A DNA stretch of 64,000 nt, taken from contig CM037586.1 of the NCBI GenBank assembly GCA_021018995.1, positions 9,093,328 through 9,157,327 of the forward strand, in the 5' to 3' direction. A program made the translations under genes and the position numbers. Of the stretch, positions 23,487 through 34,547 are shown piece after piece. The DNA comes from Chloranthus sessilifolius (Eukaryota; Streptophyta; Magnoliopsida; Chloranthales; Chloranthaceae). The first letter of the stretch is position 1; each line of letters opens with the position of its first letter. The notes beneath the pieces are model-generated. The model was given only the letters and a program-made list of their open reading frames with translations. It was not told where the DNA came from and ran no database searches.

Positions 23487-26088
23487 TGTGATGACCGGGA
23501 CTTCGACACTCAAACCCGTGCCATCAGCACGATCATCTTGACCGTGCCCCTCAACTATGCACGGAACACTGGTATATCAAGCATAAAATAAATAAGAACA
23601 ACTTGCGGAATTTAAATCTACATAGAAATACTTCTCAAAGAAGTTTCTACCCTCATGCCTCTCGCATGAAGGAGAATCGATCCAACCATCGATGATTACC
23701 ATCATCATGGATGGTTCACCAAAAGAATACAATCGATATCCATATACACAAGGTTTAAAAACCGTGCTTGACATACCAAGCCGCATACAATCTCCAACTA
23801 AAACTCCTCAAGGTCGCATGACAGAGTCCTCTAGAAGAAGTCCTCTGAGGTGGCTCTAACTCTCGCCGCCGCAAGGTCCCACTCACCGGTCGTCTCAAGC
23901 TCCTAATGCTAGCAAAGTGGACCTGCGACGTATAGTCTATAGGGTGAGCTACATCCTAGCTCAATAGGGAACAGAACACAATTGAACATATAAAATATAA
24001 CTCACATGTATTCTATGATATGCATGCATGATATGTCTATGCATTTATTGATGAAAAACAGAAAAAAAACACTTCAATTACTGGTAGATTACTCATGTCT
24101 TTTAGTTAATCATGAATGATGTTGAGAAGGCCTAAAGCAAAACTTAAACTTCAACTTAAGTAATCCCCGAGCAATATAGCATCGAGCCCCGACGAGATAC
24201 CCTTCATCGTCATCTATATAGACAGTTTTAAATGTATTCCCTGGGAATACCAATAGTACCCAAGCCCCTTTCCCCTGGGGATTGGTGGCGGGGTTTCACA
24301 TCTCATCAACACCCCTGGGGTGTGCTTACTCTGTACGGATAAGCCTCCGTACCGGACTACGGATTAGCCGTCAGTCGGCCACGGATATCCCGCCGCGTGG
24401 GTTATCCCGTCCACGCTTGGGGTAACCTATCAAACCTCAAATAACAAAAATATCGGTGCCTTACATATAGTTATTCACCGTGTAATTGTGCTATCTTATA
24501 TCAGTTAGGCCTCATCAAGCATGATTCAATCATGGATACATCCCTGGGATGTATCCATTCACTTGCATCACACCTGATGCCTTTACTTCTTCACTTCATC
24601 ATCCCCTGGGGATGGTTCATTTAAGTTCTCTCCTGAATGTCACACACGCACACTTTTCATAATCATTGAGTAGTAAAACATTTGAATTGAATCGATATCA
24701 CTACATACATGCTCTTGTAAAATAAAGTACATGTTCAGGGTGTTCCCTACCTCAAGTCTTCACTTGATCAATGCATCAAGGTCCCACGTGACTCCTTGTG
24801 CACCAGTCCACACGTATCACCTATGGTACCACATCACAGGTGAAACACATCACAAAGGATGCCATAAAGAAGGTATAAGATCCCCAAGAATCTTAAACTC
24901 AAACCAAAAGTCAACATAGTTTATTACAGTCGATTAATCGAACTCCAAAATCGATTAATCGAATCTGATTCGATTAATCGATTTCCAAAATCGATTAATC
25001 GAAAGTCAATATCGATTAATCGAAGCAATTTCGATTAATCTAAATTTTCCTTTTCGAAAAGTCCATTCTCGCTCAATAAATGAATTGTCATTCGACATCG
25101 AATCCAATTTCGATTAATCAAATTCTTCTTTTCAAAGTAAATTCACCGTTCGAACAATGAAGTTTTCATTCGATTAATCGAATCCAATTTCGATTAATCG
25201 AAATCCTTCTTCGCAGCGTACTCTTAGTTCGATAGTCGAAGTTTCACAAGTTGATTAATCGATTCCAAATCGACATCGAAACTAAATCGATTAATCAAAT
25301 CCCATTTCGATTAGTCGATTTTTCCTGTTATTTCCTCCAACCCTCGGGTCCATCGAGGTTCTCAATGATTAATCGATTCCCAAATCGATTAATCGAAATC
25401 CAAAGTCGATTAATCGAAATCCAAATTCGATTAGTCGAAATCGGGCTCCTCTGACTCTTCAACTTCCTGGCCAATTTCGATTAATCGAAACCCAATTTCG
25501 ATTAATCGACATTGTCGATTCGATCCTTCATGTTTCTTCCCAATCTTTTCCATACTTTTCTTCTATTTTTCTAAGCCATTATCCTATGATTTAACCCACA
25601 TTTTCTCGCAACTTAACCCTATAATCTATGCACCTTATTTACAAAAATTTTACCTTGAATAGATCTTAAGTTGATTTCAAATCTAGGGTTGGAAGGCTAG
25701 GGTTCCAGCTTTGGTTTCTAACGGATCCAAGTCGCGTTGAATCCGGCTTTTATCTCTTGAATCCCCCCCCTCCAATCGGTTGCAATAACTCCTCTCTTAC
25801 TTTTCTCTCTCTCTCTCTTCTTTACTCTCCTTCAACAACCAACAATACACATCTAGGGTTATTAAACCCTTTTATCCCCTTTTTCTCTCTTGTGTGTTGA
25901 GCACATACACCGCGGTAGGTGTATGCGACTTCACATTTACAACACACATCACATAGGCATTCTATTTTTCACATCTCATCCATTCATCACACTACATACT
26001 GACTGTTGGGCTTCCATTTGGTCAAACCTATGACCGATCGGGCACGGATCCTGAGGTCATAGTTTGTGTGATTTTTCGGGCTATTACA
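23487..26088 (-). repeat. 5' LTR of Tekay-like element
   Basis: From TGTGATGACCGGG to CGGGCTATTACA in plus orientation. It aligns end to end with 13157-15792. Blocks such as 23925-24345 and 25530-26088 are almost identical to the 3' LTR, but patches at about 23637-23920, 24349-24420 and 25045-25510 hold many small indels. It carries the same palindrome array at 24929-25510. Confidence 0.93.
24929..25510. repeat. Palindrome array TCGATTAATCGA in 5' LTR
   Basis: Same array as in the 3' LTR. The first six sites keep the 21/19/21/21/19-bp steps, while later sites are more degraded (for example TCGACATCGA in place of a full site). Confidence 0.93.
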
Positions 26089-26093
26089 TAAAC
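26089..26093. repeat. Target-site duplication of Tekay-like element, right copy
   Basis: TAAAC, identical to 13152-13156. Confidence 0.9.
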
Positions 26094-27031
26094 ACACATA
26101 ACTCCAAATATCTAATATATATACTCGCTCCATTTTAAGTAAATTCCATAGACTTTAATTAATCCATAAGGAGAAATAGGTATGAGTTCCCTCAAATTTG
26201 GTTGGTACAAAGCTTCGCAGTCTAAATTTTTCATTAGCTCAATAGAGTGAGCTCTACAAGGATGCTAGATACGAAATTTCTCACAGGCTTTCAGAGTATC
26301 ATAACAATGATCGTAGTAACAAATCCGTATATAAACTATGTTTGATTTGAAGCATATACCTTTCGTTTAATGGGTACTGATACGCTCACAGCTGGCTTAA
26401 AGAACGATTCTAATCTGTATATAACGAAAATGACACCAAAATCAATACAAGAAAAACTCTAAATCTTTCATTCTAATTTACATACCCATCAAAAGATTGC
26501 CTATTTACACAATACCACTCACCGGCCTTGAGATTGTTTGTTCTTTGCTGCTTTGATCTTTTCTATGGCCTGTTCAAAAAATACATATCAATACAATTTT
26601 GTTATGGTTTCTGCCCTGAAAAAATGATAGAACTGGATGAACAACAGACTAGAGTAAATTGTGCTAATAAATGTGAATGCCTTTGTCACTCAATCAGCTT
26701 GAACCTGCTGTCGCCAAGAAGGTTATTAGTCCCTAAGAGATAAGAAAATCATAGAGATTTTTAATTATGTCAAACATATAGCAAAAATGAAGATTATAGA
26801 GTGCTCAAAACAAGATTTGTCACTGCTTCATCTGGGGCAATCCATTTAATATCAACTTGCCCCTCACTAGCAGAGACTACAGGTTCTTAAAAAAGATGCC
26901 AAGCTTCTTGACATGGCTAATTTTCAGGAATCTAATACCTGCATTAGGAGACATGCAACCATGGAGAATTGAAAACGGAAACATGAGAAAAAAAAATCAG
27001 GAGATCCAAATGCCGATACCGACACTTGAGT
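26094..27031 (-). other. CACTA interior with two candidate captured exons of unknown gene(s)
   Basis: On the minus strand about 26880-26810 reads PVVSASEGQVDIKWIAPDEA and continues VTNLV. About 26573-26527 reads AIEKIKAAKNKQSQGR between an acceptor (TTTGAACAG) and a donor (CCG then GTGAGT). Both look like real plant exons of minus orientation, as are most other captured pieces here. I cannot name the gene. The rest is AT-rich and featureless. Confidence 0.4.
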
Positions 27032-27181
27032 TGATACCTGATATGTATCGGTGTGGATATGTAACCTTATGGGAGGCTGATACCTGATATGTATCGGTGT
27101 GGATATCTTGAGGCCTTTGAAATCCTTGAAAGCCTACTTTTCTTTTGGGTTGGGTGATACCTGATATGTATCGGTGTGGAT
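27032..27181 (+). repeat. Three direct copies of a 27-bp word (TGATACCTGATATGTATCGG...)
   Basis: Copies start at 27032, 27078 and 27155, each followed by TGTGGAT. Related words (CCGATATGCCGATA) occur near 8590 and 46355, so this is a dispersed repeat in this genome. Confidence 0.85.
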
Positions 27182-27185
27182 CTCC

Positions 27186-27580
27186 CTAAAATACCAAATG
27201 GTGTCTAAATGATCTTACACCATCAATAGTTTAAAATGTGGGTGATATGTACCATTAAAGTGATAGATTGACGTGTAAGAGCCCAAAAATGGCATTTTAG
27301 GGAGATTTAGACCATCCAATCTTTTTAATATAATATCAACCATTGTTTCTAGTTTTAATGGCTAATATTGAAGTTCATCAATTGGATGGTTCACATTCAC
27401 TTATAGGCATGTTTCTCTGGCTGAGATATGTTTCAATTTGGCACTTAGACAATTTAGTTTGGTCACAAATGTGCGCGCCGCCACATGGCATAATGATAGA
27501 TCACACTTCAATGGTGTGAGATAAAAGTAAAATTTAAAGGTTTAAGATCATTTAAACACTATTTCAGTGTTTACAATATG
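27186..27580 (+). repeat. Dispersed MITE-like repeat, family 1 (copy 2), with terminal inverted repeats
   Basis: The left end ACCAAATGGTGTCTAAATGATC faces an inverted right end (GATCATTTAAACACTATTTC). The core matches the copies at 11550-11850 and 54640-55014. It carries CCACATGGCATAATGATA near the right end. About 390 bp, no ORF: a non-autonomous DNA transposon. Confidence 0.7.
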
Positions 27581-28319
27581 GAAATAGGGGAGTAAAAATA
27601 TTATGACAAGACCTATTATGAAATTCAGTTAAATCCCTATGACAAGACCTATTATGAAAGCTTGCCACGAAGAGCTTGGCACAAATCAGAAACAAGTGCT
27701 AAATAGACTTCCAAAGCTGATCCCAAATAGATGGGCCAACGAGATGATGATGATAGGAGGCATCATACAGCCATATAGGTATTTTAGTATTTTCCCTGTT
27801 TAGATTGATTAGTCCTTCTGTTCATTGGTTTTTTCTTCTTTCTGTTTTTTTTTTTTTTAAGTTAAAGAGTTTAATGAAGGAATAACTACTCTCTCTCTTC
27901 AATCTCTTTAAACTTGAATCAAGGATGTTGAATCAAGGAGCTGTTTAAGAATCAGAGCATATAGGTATATAAAAAAAATGAACTGCCTTGAGGGCAATAT
28001 AAAACCTCTTCCTTTGCATACCATTTTTTTTTAAATCCCTATTTTTTAGTTTTTCAAATACTCATCATCGTCTTACTGGTTGATCGTAACAAAATAATGT
28101 AGGATAAAACACTAATTACATAAAAATAACGATAAAAAGATTGAAAATGAAGGAATAAACGCATAAAACCCATTCCAAGTTGCATTAGGGTTACAAAAAT
28201 TAAAATCTACAACCTTACACTAGCCAACGAATTTATATCAAGACAAAATAATGAGAAAAGTCCAAAGCTAAGAAACAGAAAAAATTGCATAAAGAAATAA
28301 TCAGAAATGGAAAATTTTC
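27581..28319. other. No gene recognised
   Basis: AT-rich. A duplicated phrase TATGACAAGACCTATTATGA lies at about 27601 and 27638. No coding homology. Confidence 0.5.
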
Positions 28320-28580
28320 AGCTTTTGATCGATGGATCTCTGAAGTTTACCTCAATCGAAATCGCTCTTAATGACTTTGAATGTGAGATTTCGGTTTCGA
28401 GGAGAGAGAGAGAGATGGGAAGCGATCGACGTCAAACGCTTCGATCGATCTACCGCATGATTTTAGAACGGCTACGAAGGTAGCTAGGGTTTCTGAGGGG
28501 AGCTCGATCGGGAGAAGGGAGAAGGGAGAAGGGAGAAGGGAGAAGGCTCCGGAGATAGTGCGAAGGGAGAAGGGGAAAAT
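28320..28580 (-). other. 5'-UTR-like first exon (captured gene start?)
   Basis: On the minus strand a 7-bp tandem repeat (CTTCTCC, five copies, about 28507-28547) is followed by AAACCCTAGCTACC, CT-rich DNA and a GAG/GTAAAC donor at about 28350. GC content and composition match plant 5' untranslated exons. No convincing ORF. It might be the leader of the gene whose exon lies nearby, but it sits downstream of the RPN5 exon in minus sense, so it is not the RPN5 leader in its original order. Confidence 0.4.
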
Positions 28581-29239
28581 TTAATTTATATAGTGGGTCG
28601 TGAGTGTTAAGTTGAGTGGCAGGGTTGGGTCTCGTGGGTGGGTCCAAATCGTCCCCTACACCAACGGTTTCTTATCTTCAACCATCAGCGTATGCTTTAT
28701 TTTTTGTAGTGTCAAGATCATAGATATTAAAAAAAATACCAAAAGTGTGTCCATAAAAGCATACAACACACACATAATGGTCAATAGAACCTGACATGAA
28801 GCTATCATTGATTGGGGACATGGCAATCAATGTAAAATTGTACTGACACCTATAACCGATTCATAGTTCATCAAGCATTTTTTGTAAGCTAGCCCAAAAA
28901 TAGATATATGATTCAATTACAATGCAGATCTGGTTCCCATCAGGGGATATCCATGCTTAAGCTTCATGCCTCTAATATCAAGAATTACGACATAAAAGTC
29001 AAACCAATGAGGTCATCAATTTGACTACGGCTTACACAACAAAAAAGAGATACAGAATAAAACCTAAACAATTAGACATTCACCATCATCTCCGCTCCCT
29101 TAAAACCCAACTTTTTAAAAATGGCAAATAAGAACACATTCAATTAAAAAAATTAGCATAAAAAAGGTAATAATCCCAGCTTACCAACCAAACATAATGC
29201 AAAGGTGTTTTTGACAAGTTGCTTTGTCAACAATATTAC
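28581..29239. other. No gene recognised
   Basis: AT-rich sequence between the leader-like exon and the RPN5 exon. The part next to 29240 is the retained RPN5 intron. Confidence 0.5.
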
Positions 29240-29431
29240 CTGCTTAAGCTGGCCCCTTCTCTTGGAAAGAAGAATAATTTGATCATTAAGAGCCCTCCAT
29301 GCACGAGCTTCATAGCAAAGTTGAACTATGGCAATTACTGCCTTCTTAGTGCCAGGAACATCCCCAACAAACCTCATTTGTTTTTCCTCATTCAAAAGAG
29401 AATCTATGGCAGCTTCAAGATTCTTCCCTTC
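29240..29431 (-). pseudogene. RPN5: 26S proteasome subunit RPN5 (PSMD12) exon, single captured exon
   Basis: A 192-bp exon (64 codons) is bounded exactly by an acceptor (AATTTGCAG) and a donor (CAG then GTAATA). It is fully open: [47 protein letters not shown]. This is the N-terminal helical region of RPN5, a PCI-domain subunit of the proteasome lid. Residues match the plant family closely (recalled sequence). The rest of the gene (about 440 residues) is absent, so the piece is orphaned. It lies 150 bp from the Athila-like insertion. No nonsense mutation is seen, suggesting fairly recent capture or slow decay. Confidence 0.88.
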
Positions 29432-29587
29432 CTGCAAATTGCTCAACATCTTAACAACCATTAGAAAGCAGACTTAGCCAAGACATAAGCAAAGAACTGA
29501 ATATAATTTTCCCATAAAATGCTTTGGTAAGGGTTTGAAAATCTTTATCTCCAAATCATAGTAAGTAATCGACAAGCCATCGATCGG

Positions 29588-30847
29588 TTTGAAATATGAC
29601 TATATTTCACACCTTAAATCCTACATTTAGCTGTTCGATGAAAGCATCTGATGGTTGTTGTGAGGTTTTAATGTTTACAGGTGTTTCCGACCATTAGATC
29701 GTTCAAAAGCCTAAAAGGAGGAAATTAAAGGCTATGCAAGAGCTATGGACAAAAAGGTCCAAAGAAGCATTGAGATCCGAGAAGAGAATCAATATCCATC
29801 AAGAAATGAGACTTTACATTGAAGAAGCAATCGATTGAGGAATCATTGTCAATCGATTGACAGATGAAATAAACTTCAACCCTGAAAATCAATCGATTGA
29901 GACACGAAAATCAATTGATTGACACATAAGGTAAAAGTGCCCTAAAAAAATTCGAACTCAAATTCAATCGATTGAGACTTCTGGCTCAATCGATTGAGGC
30001 AATTAGGTTTAGGTGTGCTCGGCCATTATAAAAAGGAAGCTAAAGCTTTGAATAGAGGACTCTTTGTTTTTGGAGTGGGTGTTGAGATCTTTTGAGATTT
30101 TTCTTTGGGAAACTTCTTTTCATCTTTTTAAGGTCTTCTTCTCTCTTTCTTCTAGGGTTTTGATTAGGGTAGATTGTACCTAGGATTTGCATTGTTTTCT
30201 TTTAAAGCATAGATTGTATTTAGGAGAGAGCATTGTAAACAAATATCTTTTGGGAAGAAATAAAAAGAGGAGTGACTTTGAATGAACAAGGAGATTATAC
30301 ACCAAAGATGAGCGGCTAAATCTGTAGATCGGGGAAGATGCGATCTCCAGATAAGTACCCATATTTATGATTAATACCATAGTCTAATATTTTTATTGTT
30401 TTGATCTACACATCATGAGATACGCTATGCTTCTTACATGACTCATACCGCAATGATAGGCTGAGTCATTGTTTTTAGATAGGGTATGCCGGATTGATGA
30501 TCATACTTTATTTCAAATCATTTTTATGAATGAATGATGGTGTGAATGATGCTTTAATGAAAGGGGGGTACAAATCTGGGGTAGCATATTTCTTGATCTA
30601 ATTTAAATAATTGTTCTTAGATTCATCGGTAATTAGTTGTTTAGATTAATTTATTTTTCTGCATTTAGGAAAAAGTGATAAATTTTTTGTAAATTGAATC
30701 TGCCCCTTGGTACTTCCTTGGGGATGTTTTTAAATCCCTGAAAGAATTAATTAAAAATTCAGATTTTCCTGTGGGTTCGACACCCTTGGTCTTGCCATAC
30801 TGCAATAGATCTTGTGGACTTGCAAGGGTTACATTTAAAATCGATCA
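29588..30847 (+). repeat. 5' LTR of Athila-like copy B
   Basis: 1260 bp, ending AAAATCGATCA just before the PBS. It carries three palindrome pairs, each at 22-bp pitch (29827/29849, about 29889/29911, about 29963/29985). A TATAAAA box follows at 30027-30033, so the palindromes lie directly upstream of the promoter. The first bases (TTTGAAATATGAC) differ slightly from the 3' LTR start (TGCTGAAATATGAC). Confidence 0.92.
30027..30033 (+). promoter_or_regulatory. TATA box of 5' LTR, copy B
   Basis: TATAAAA (context GGCCATTATAAAAAGG) lies about 35 bp after the last palindrome pair. The same box occurs in the 3' LTR at 41828-41834. It is the expected start of element transcription. Confidence 0.65.
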
Positions 30848-30853
30848 AGTTTT

Positions 30854-30869
30854 TGGCGCCGCTGTCGGG
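30854..30869 (+). other. Primer-binding site of copy B (tRNA-Asp-like)
   Basis: TGGCGCCGCTGTCGGG, 6 bp after the LTR end. It differs from the complement of the plant tRNA-Asp 3' end (TGGCGCCGTTGCCGGG) at two positions. Such a PBS is typical of the Athila lineage. Confidence 0.8.
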
Positions 30870-30941
30870 AAATTTCGGTGAAATTTTGATTAATTCGGAT
30901 TAGGATTTGTTTTTTTTTTTTTTTTTTTTTGTTTCTAGCAA

Positions 30942-32077
30942 TCAATCGATTGAGAATTCTTCCTCAATCGATTGACTCTATTATGTGGTGGAGAAACTAC
31001 TTGACAGACAATCAATTGAGACCTTCTTGTCAATCGATTGACTGTGTCTTGTGTTTTTATCAGCACTTCTGCGTCAATCGATTGACACTAACTTGTCAAT
31101 AGATTGACACCAAAAAAAAAAAAAATTTAATTCAAAAAAAAAAAAAAAAAAAAAAAATCTTTAATTCTGAAAATTTGGAAGTTTGTGGATTTGAAATATG
31201 AAATTTGGTGCTTAAAGGTTGATTTTTTATTTTCGAACTTAAATTTTTGCAATTAGAATTTTTGAAATTTAATTTCTAAATTAAATGTTGATTTTCTTGT
31301 GTGAATTTTGATTTTTGAATTTAAAAAGAAAAAAAAAAAAAAACTAATATTTAGATTTTTGATTTGCAAAATCTTCTTTCCCTTATTTTTCTCTCTTAGG
31401 TAAGTTTTTGTAGGACTCTTTTAGGAAGTTTAGGTTTTTAGGACTTCTTATTTTAGTAGGATTCTTTTTCCTTATTTTCCTCTTTTAGATATTCTAGGAT
31501 TTTCTAAAATTAGTTATTAATTTTTTTTTTTTAGGAAGTTTATAAATTTAGGATACCTTCCTTAGGAAATTTAGGAATCTTTTATTCTTTCCCTTATTTT
31601 TCTTTTTTAGATAAGATTCTTAGGATTGCCATTAGATTTAAAATTTTAATTTCTAATTTTAATCTTGAAAATTTAATTTTAATTTTTGAAATTTGAAATT
31701 TAATTTAATTTAATTTTAAAATAAAATAAAAAAATTTAAATTAATTTATCTTGTTTTGCTTTTCTTTTCTTCTTATTTTGGCCACTGTTCATATTAGAAC
31801 TCAATCGATTGAAGCTTCAGGTTCAATCGATTGAGACTGAAATATTCTCTGTTGTGATCTTTGCTTTTCTTTCAATCGATTGACATTCCTCTGTCAATCG
31901 ATTGACAAAAATTATGTGCTTGCCATTTCGGCTGAAATTCCTGTGTTAACTTGCTTTGACCTTTGAACCTCAATCGATTGAGAACAGTTCTTCAATCGAT
32001 TGACTGATATAGTCATTTCTGTGAAATTTTAAGTGTGCTTTTATTAATCGATTGAGACCTTTGCTGCAATCGATTGA
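30942..32077. repeat. Palindrome pairs TCAATCGATTGA in copy B leader
   Basis: Seven pairs, each at exactly 22 bp start to start: 30942/30964, about 31008/31030, 31073/31095, 31801/31823, 31872/31894, about 31970/31992, 32044/32066. Spacers are 10 nt and unrelated (for example AGCTTCAGGT and CATTCCTCTG). Between the second half and the PBS lies AT-rich leader with poly-T and poly-A tracts. Confidence 0.95.
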
Positions 32078-32246
32078 GCCTATTTTGTGGATTTGTTTTG
32101 GATTCTTTAATCCCTGTTTGTGAGCGTGGTGTATGAGCTTTACTCGTTTTCATCACCCACATCTGCTACCGTTTAATCTTGAGATCAAACAATCTTGTAG
32201 AGAGAATCGTAGAATTCAAAGGAATCAGTATCATCATACTGATACC

Positions 32247-33464
32247 ATGGCTGATCAAAGGCAAGAAATGAATGGGAACAACCAAAATATCAATAATGGC
32301 AATAATGAAAATAATGGAAATGATGGGAATAACAATTACAATGAGGGCCCTAGAACACTCGAATATTATAATGATCCTGGTTTTTACGAAGATCAGGAAT
32401 GTATAATGCATGATCCCATTCCAGGAAACCACTATGAATTCAAATCAGTGATGATCCAAATGCTACCAATTTTCCATGGGTTAGCAAATGAAAATCCGCA
32501 CATTCATCTAAATGAATTCACTGGGGTATGCAAAATGTTCAGAGTCCACAATGTCATTGATGAGATAGCTAAACTCCGACTCTTTCCTTTCTCTTTAAGG
32601 GACAAGGCAAAAACGTGGTTTTATTCCTTAGAACCGCAATCTATTCAGAGTTGGGCAGAGCTACACCGTCAGTTTCTTAAAAAATATTTTCCCATGACCA
32701 AAGCCATTGAGTTGCGTCAGAAGATTCAATTCTTTTCCCAACAACCTACTGAAACATTCCATGAATGTTGGAAACGTTTTAAGGAATTGATTAAGAGTTG
32801 TCCAAATCATCAAGTTCCAAGGTGGCAACAGGTCTAAAGTTTTTATAATGGACTGATTCCTGAAGAGAGACGCATAGTTGATGCATCGTGTGGTGGATCA
32901 TGTGCCACAAAAGAAGCTGATGAATTGTGGGCATTGTTTGAGAAGTTATACCAAACTTCGATACAAAGTGAAACAGGCGAACTAACTTGATTTGGCATCT
33001 AAATCTCATGTGTTGACAAGAGATGGATTGTATAATGTCAAAATAATACCTCGATCTATCAACAAAGGTTGATATGTCTTGTCCAAGCAAATGAATATGT
33101 TGTTAGTTGCGACCAAGCAAGCTAAAGCTCTCACCCCATCAGGTTCAATTTGTGACCACCCAGGTCACATGGCTAATGAGTGCCCCACTACCTTGTCATT
33201 ATTCCCTGATGAACCTACTCCTCAAGAGCAGGTGAATCTAACTCAATCTTATCAACGGCAGGGTAGAAACATATACTCCAATACCTATAACCCGAAATGG
33301 AAAAATCACCCCAACTTAGGACGGGGTGGTTCGAACCAAACTGGTCAGGTAAACCAGCAGTACAGAACCAACACAATGGGCGGACAACAAAATTTTCGCC
33401 CACAACAGAATTCCACTTCCCAGCAGAATTATAATTGGCCATCAAAAGATTCAATTTCGACATG
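32247..33464 (+). pseudogene. gag: gag of Athila-like copy B (nonsense codon and frame changes)
   Basis: The ATG at 32247 gives MADQRQEMNGNN, then an asparagine-rich segment. The retrotransposon gag domain runs from about 32400 to 32990 (IAKLRLFPFSLRDKAKTW, QFLKKYFP, HECWKRFKELI, FYNGLIPEERR). A CAA codon has become TAA at 32835, cutting the domain. After a frame change a weak zinc-knuckle relic, CDHPGHMANEC, lies at about 33150, with a glutamine/asparagine-rich tail to 33440. An upstream in-frame ATG at 32133 exists, but copy A supports the MADQR start. It can make at most a truncated Gag. Confidence 0.88.
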
Positions 33465-33839
33465 CAAGCCGCAGGATCAAATCGACGGCTACAGTTGAGT
33501 GAACTGGACGAACTATGCTACGATGCGTATGAAAATTCGAAAATGTACAAAGAAAGATACAAGCAGCTTCATGATGAGTCAATTTCTCAAAAAGAGTTTC
33601 ACATTGGGCAAAAGGTTTGGCTGTTTAATTCCAGACTAAAGCTTCACCCTGAAAAACTGAAATCTAGATGGGAAAGCCCGTATCAGGTTGTTTCCATTAA
33701 TATGCATGGTGCAATTGAGATCCATAGTCTCAAGGACAATCGAGTTTTCAAAGTCAATGGGCAACGTCTCAAACCAATGTTTGAGCCAATCACCCAGTTT
33801 AAGATTGAGTTGATGCACCTCAGTGACCCAAATGATTGA
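33465..33839 (+). pseudogene. Integrase C-terminal remnant fused behind gag by internal deletion
   Basis: The frame opens at 33435 and from about 33490 reads LSELDELCYDAYENSKMYKE, HIGQKVWLFNSRLKLHPEKL, RWESPYQVV, VFKVNGQRLKPMFEP. This is the C-terminal DNA-binding part of Athila/Tat integrases and ends at a natural stop (33839). Everything between the gag tail and this point (protease, RT, RNase H, integrase zinc finger and core, normally about 3.5 kb) is missing. The junction is near 33440-33480. It is a deletion derivative that keeps both cis ends, not a random truncation. Confidence 0.85.
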
Positions 33840-34547
33840 TCAATGAAAAGGTCGAGCTGGCGACACTTAAACTCAGCGCTTCCTGGGAGGCAACCCAGTT
33901 TGTTTTATTTTCTGTTTCATCTTTATTTTTGTCTTTTTTTTTGTTTTTGTTCATATTCAGTGTTTTTCAATCGATTGACTGTGAAAAGTCAATCGATTGA
34001 CCCTTGTTTATCAATCGATTGACATGTACCTGTCAATCGATTGAGAATTTCCAACATCATCATCATTTTCCTCTTCTTGTGTCAATGGATTGAGAGGTAT
34101 GTGTCAATCGATTGACACCATATAAAATTGTGTGCAGTCCTTGGGATTTGAAGCGCCAATCGACACATCTTGTCGGGGCAGCTAACTTTTCAAGCACGTT
34201 TGGCTCAATCGATTGAGGATGGTATCTCAATCGATTGAATTAATGGGATAATTAAAGCTCTCATTTCCGAGGGCACCTAACCGGTGCGCCTCTTCGACAA
34301 CAGGTTTCCTCAATCGATAGACCCATCAGTCTCAATCGATTGAAATTTATGGAGGAATTGTGATGAGCCACGTCTCCTCCACATCTGCCAGATGTCGCTC
34401 CGGCTTCGCAACGTGGGCATCCCAACCATTCTCAATCGATTGAGGTTCAATTTATATAAGTGGCAGCCCCAACCCGTGGAGCCCTCATCCGACTTCAATC
34501 CACTCCATTTCAAGCCAATCATCTATATTCTCCTCGTACGCGATCGA
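33840..34547. repeat. Palindrome array between pol remnant and accessory ORF, copy B
   Basis: Four sites in strict phase at 33967, 33989, 34011 and 34033 (all 22 bp). Pairs follow at about 34081/34103, 34204/34226 and 34308/34330, and a single site at 34431. Spacers are 10 nt. The palindromes avoid the coding blocks on either side. No ORF recognised in the remainder. Confidence 0.93.

Larger units (their letters stand above)
13157..26088 (-). mobile_element. Complete Tekay/Del-like Ty3/Gypsy chromovirus
   Basis: A 12.9-kb element with two long LTRs (2636 and 2602 bp) and a perfect 5-bp TSD (TAAAC). It has a polypurine tract, gag, protease, reverse transcriptase, RNase H, integrase and chromodomain in chromovirus order, all on the minus strand. 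The very long LTRs, CFRCGKVGHLIKDC-type gag knuckle and C-terminal chromodomain point to the Del/Tekay lineage. Unusual parts are palindrome arrays in both LTRs and in the 3' internal region, and an extra ORF between pol and the 3' LTR. Several frameshifts make it non-autonomous as written. It is inserted in the CACTA-bounded segment. Confidence 0.93.

Noticed and set aside
29580-29592. 5-bp target-site duplication for the Athila-like copy B
   Set aside because: Flanks (…CGATCGG and CTCAC…) do not match. The apparent CGATC match to the 3' side is part of the LTR end itself.
30854-30869. tRNA gene candidate
   Set aside because: Only the complement of a tRNA 3' end (primer-binding site). No cloverleaf. 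No tRNA or rRNA gene was seen anywhere in the window.
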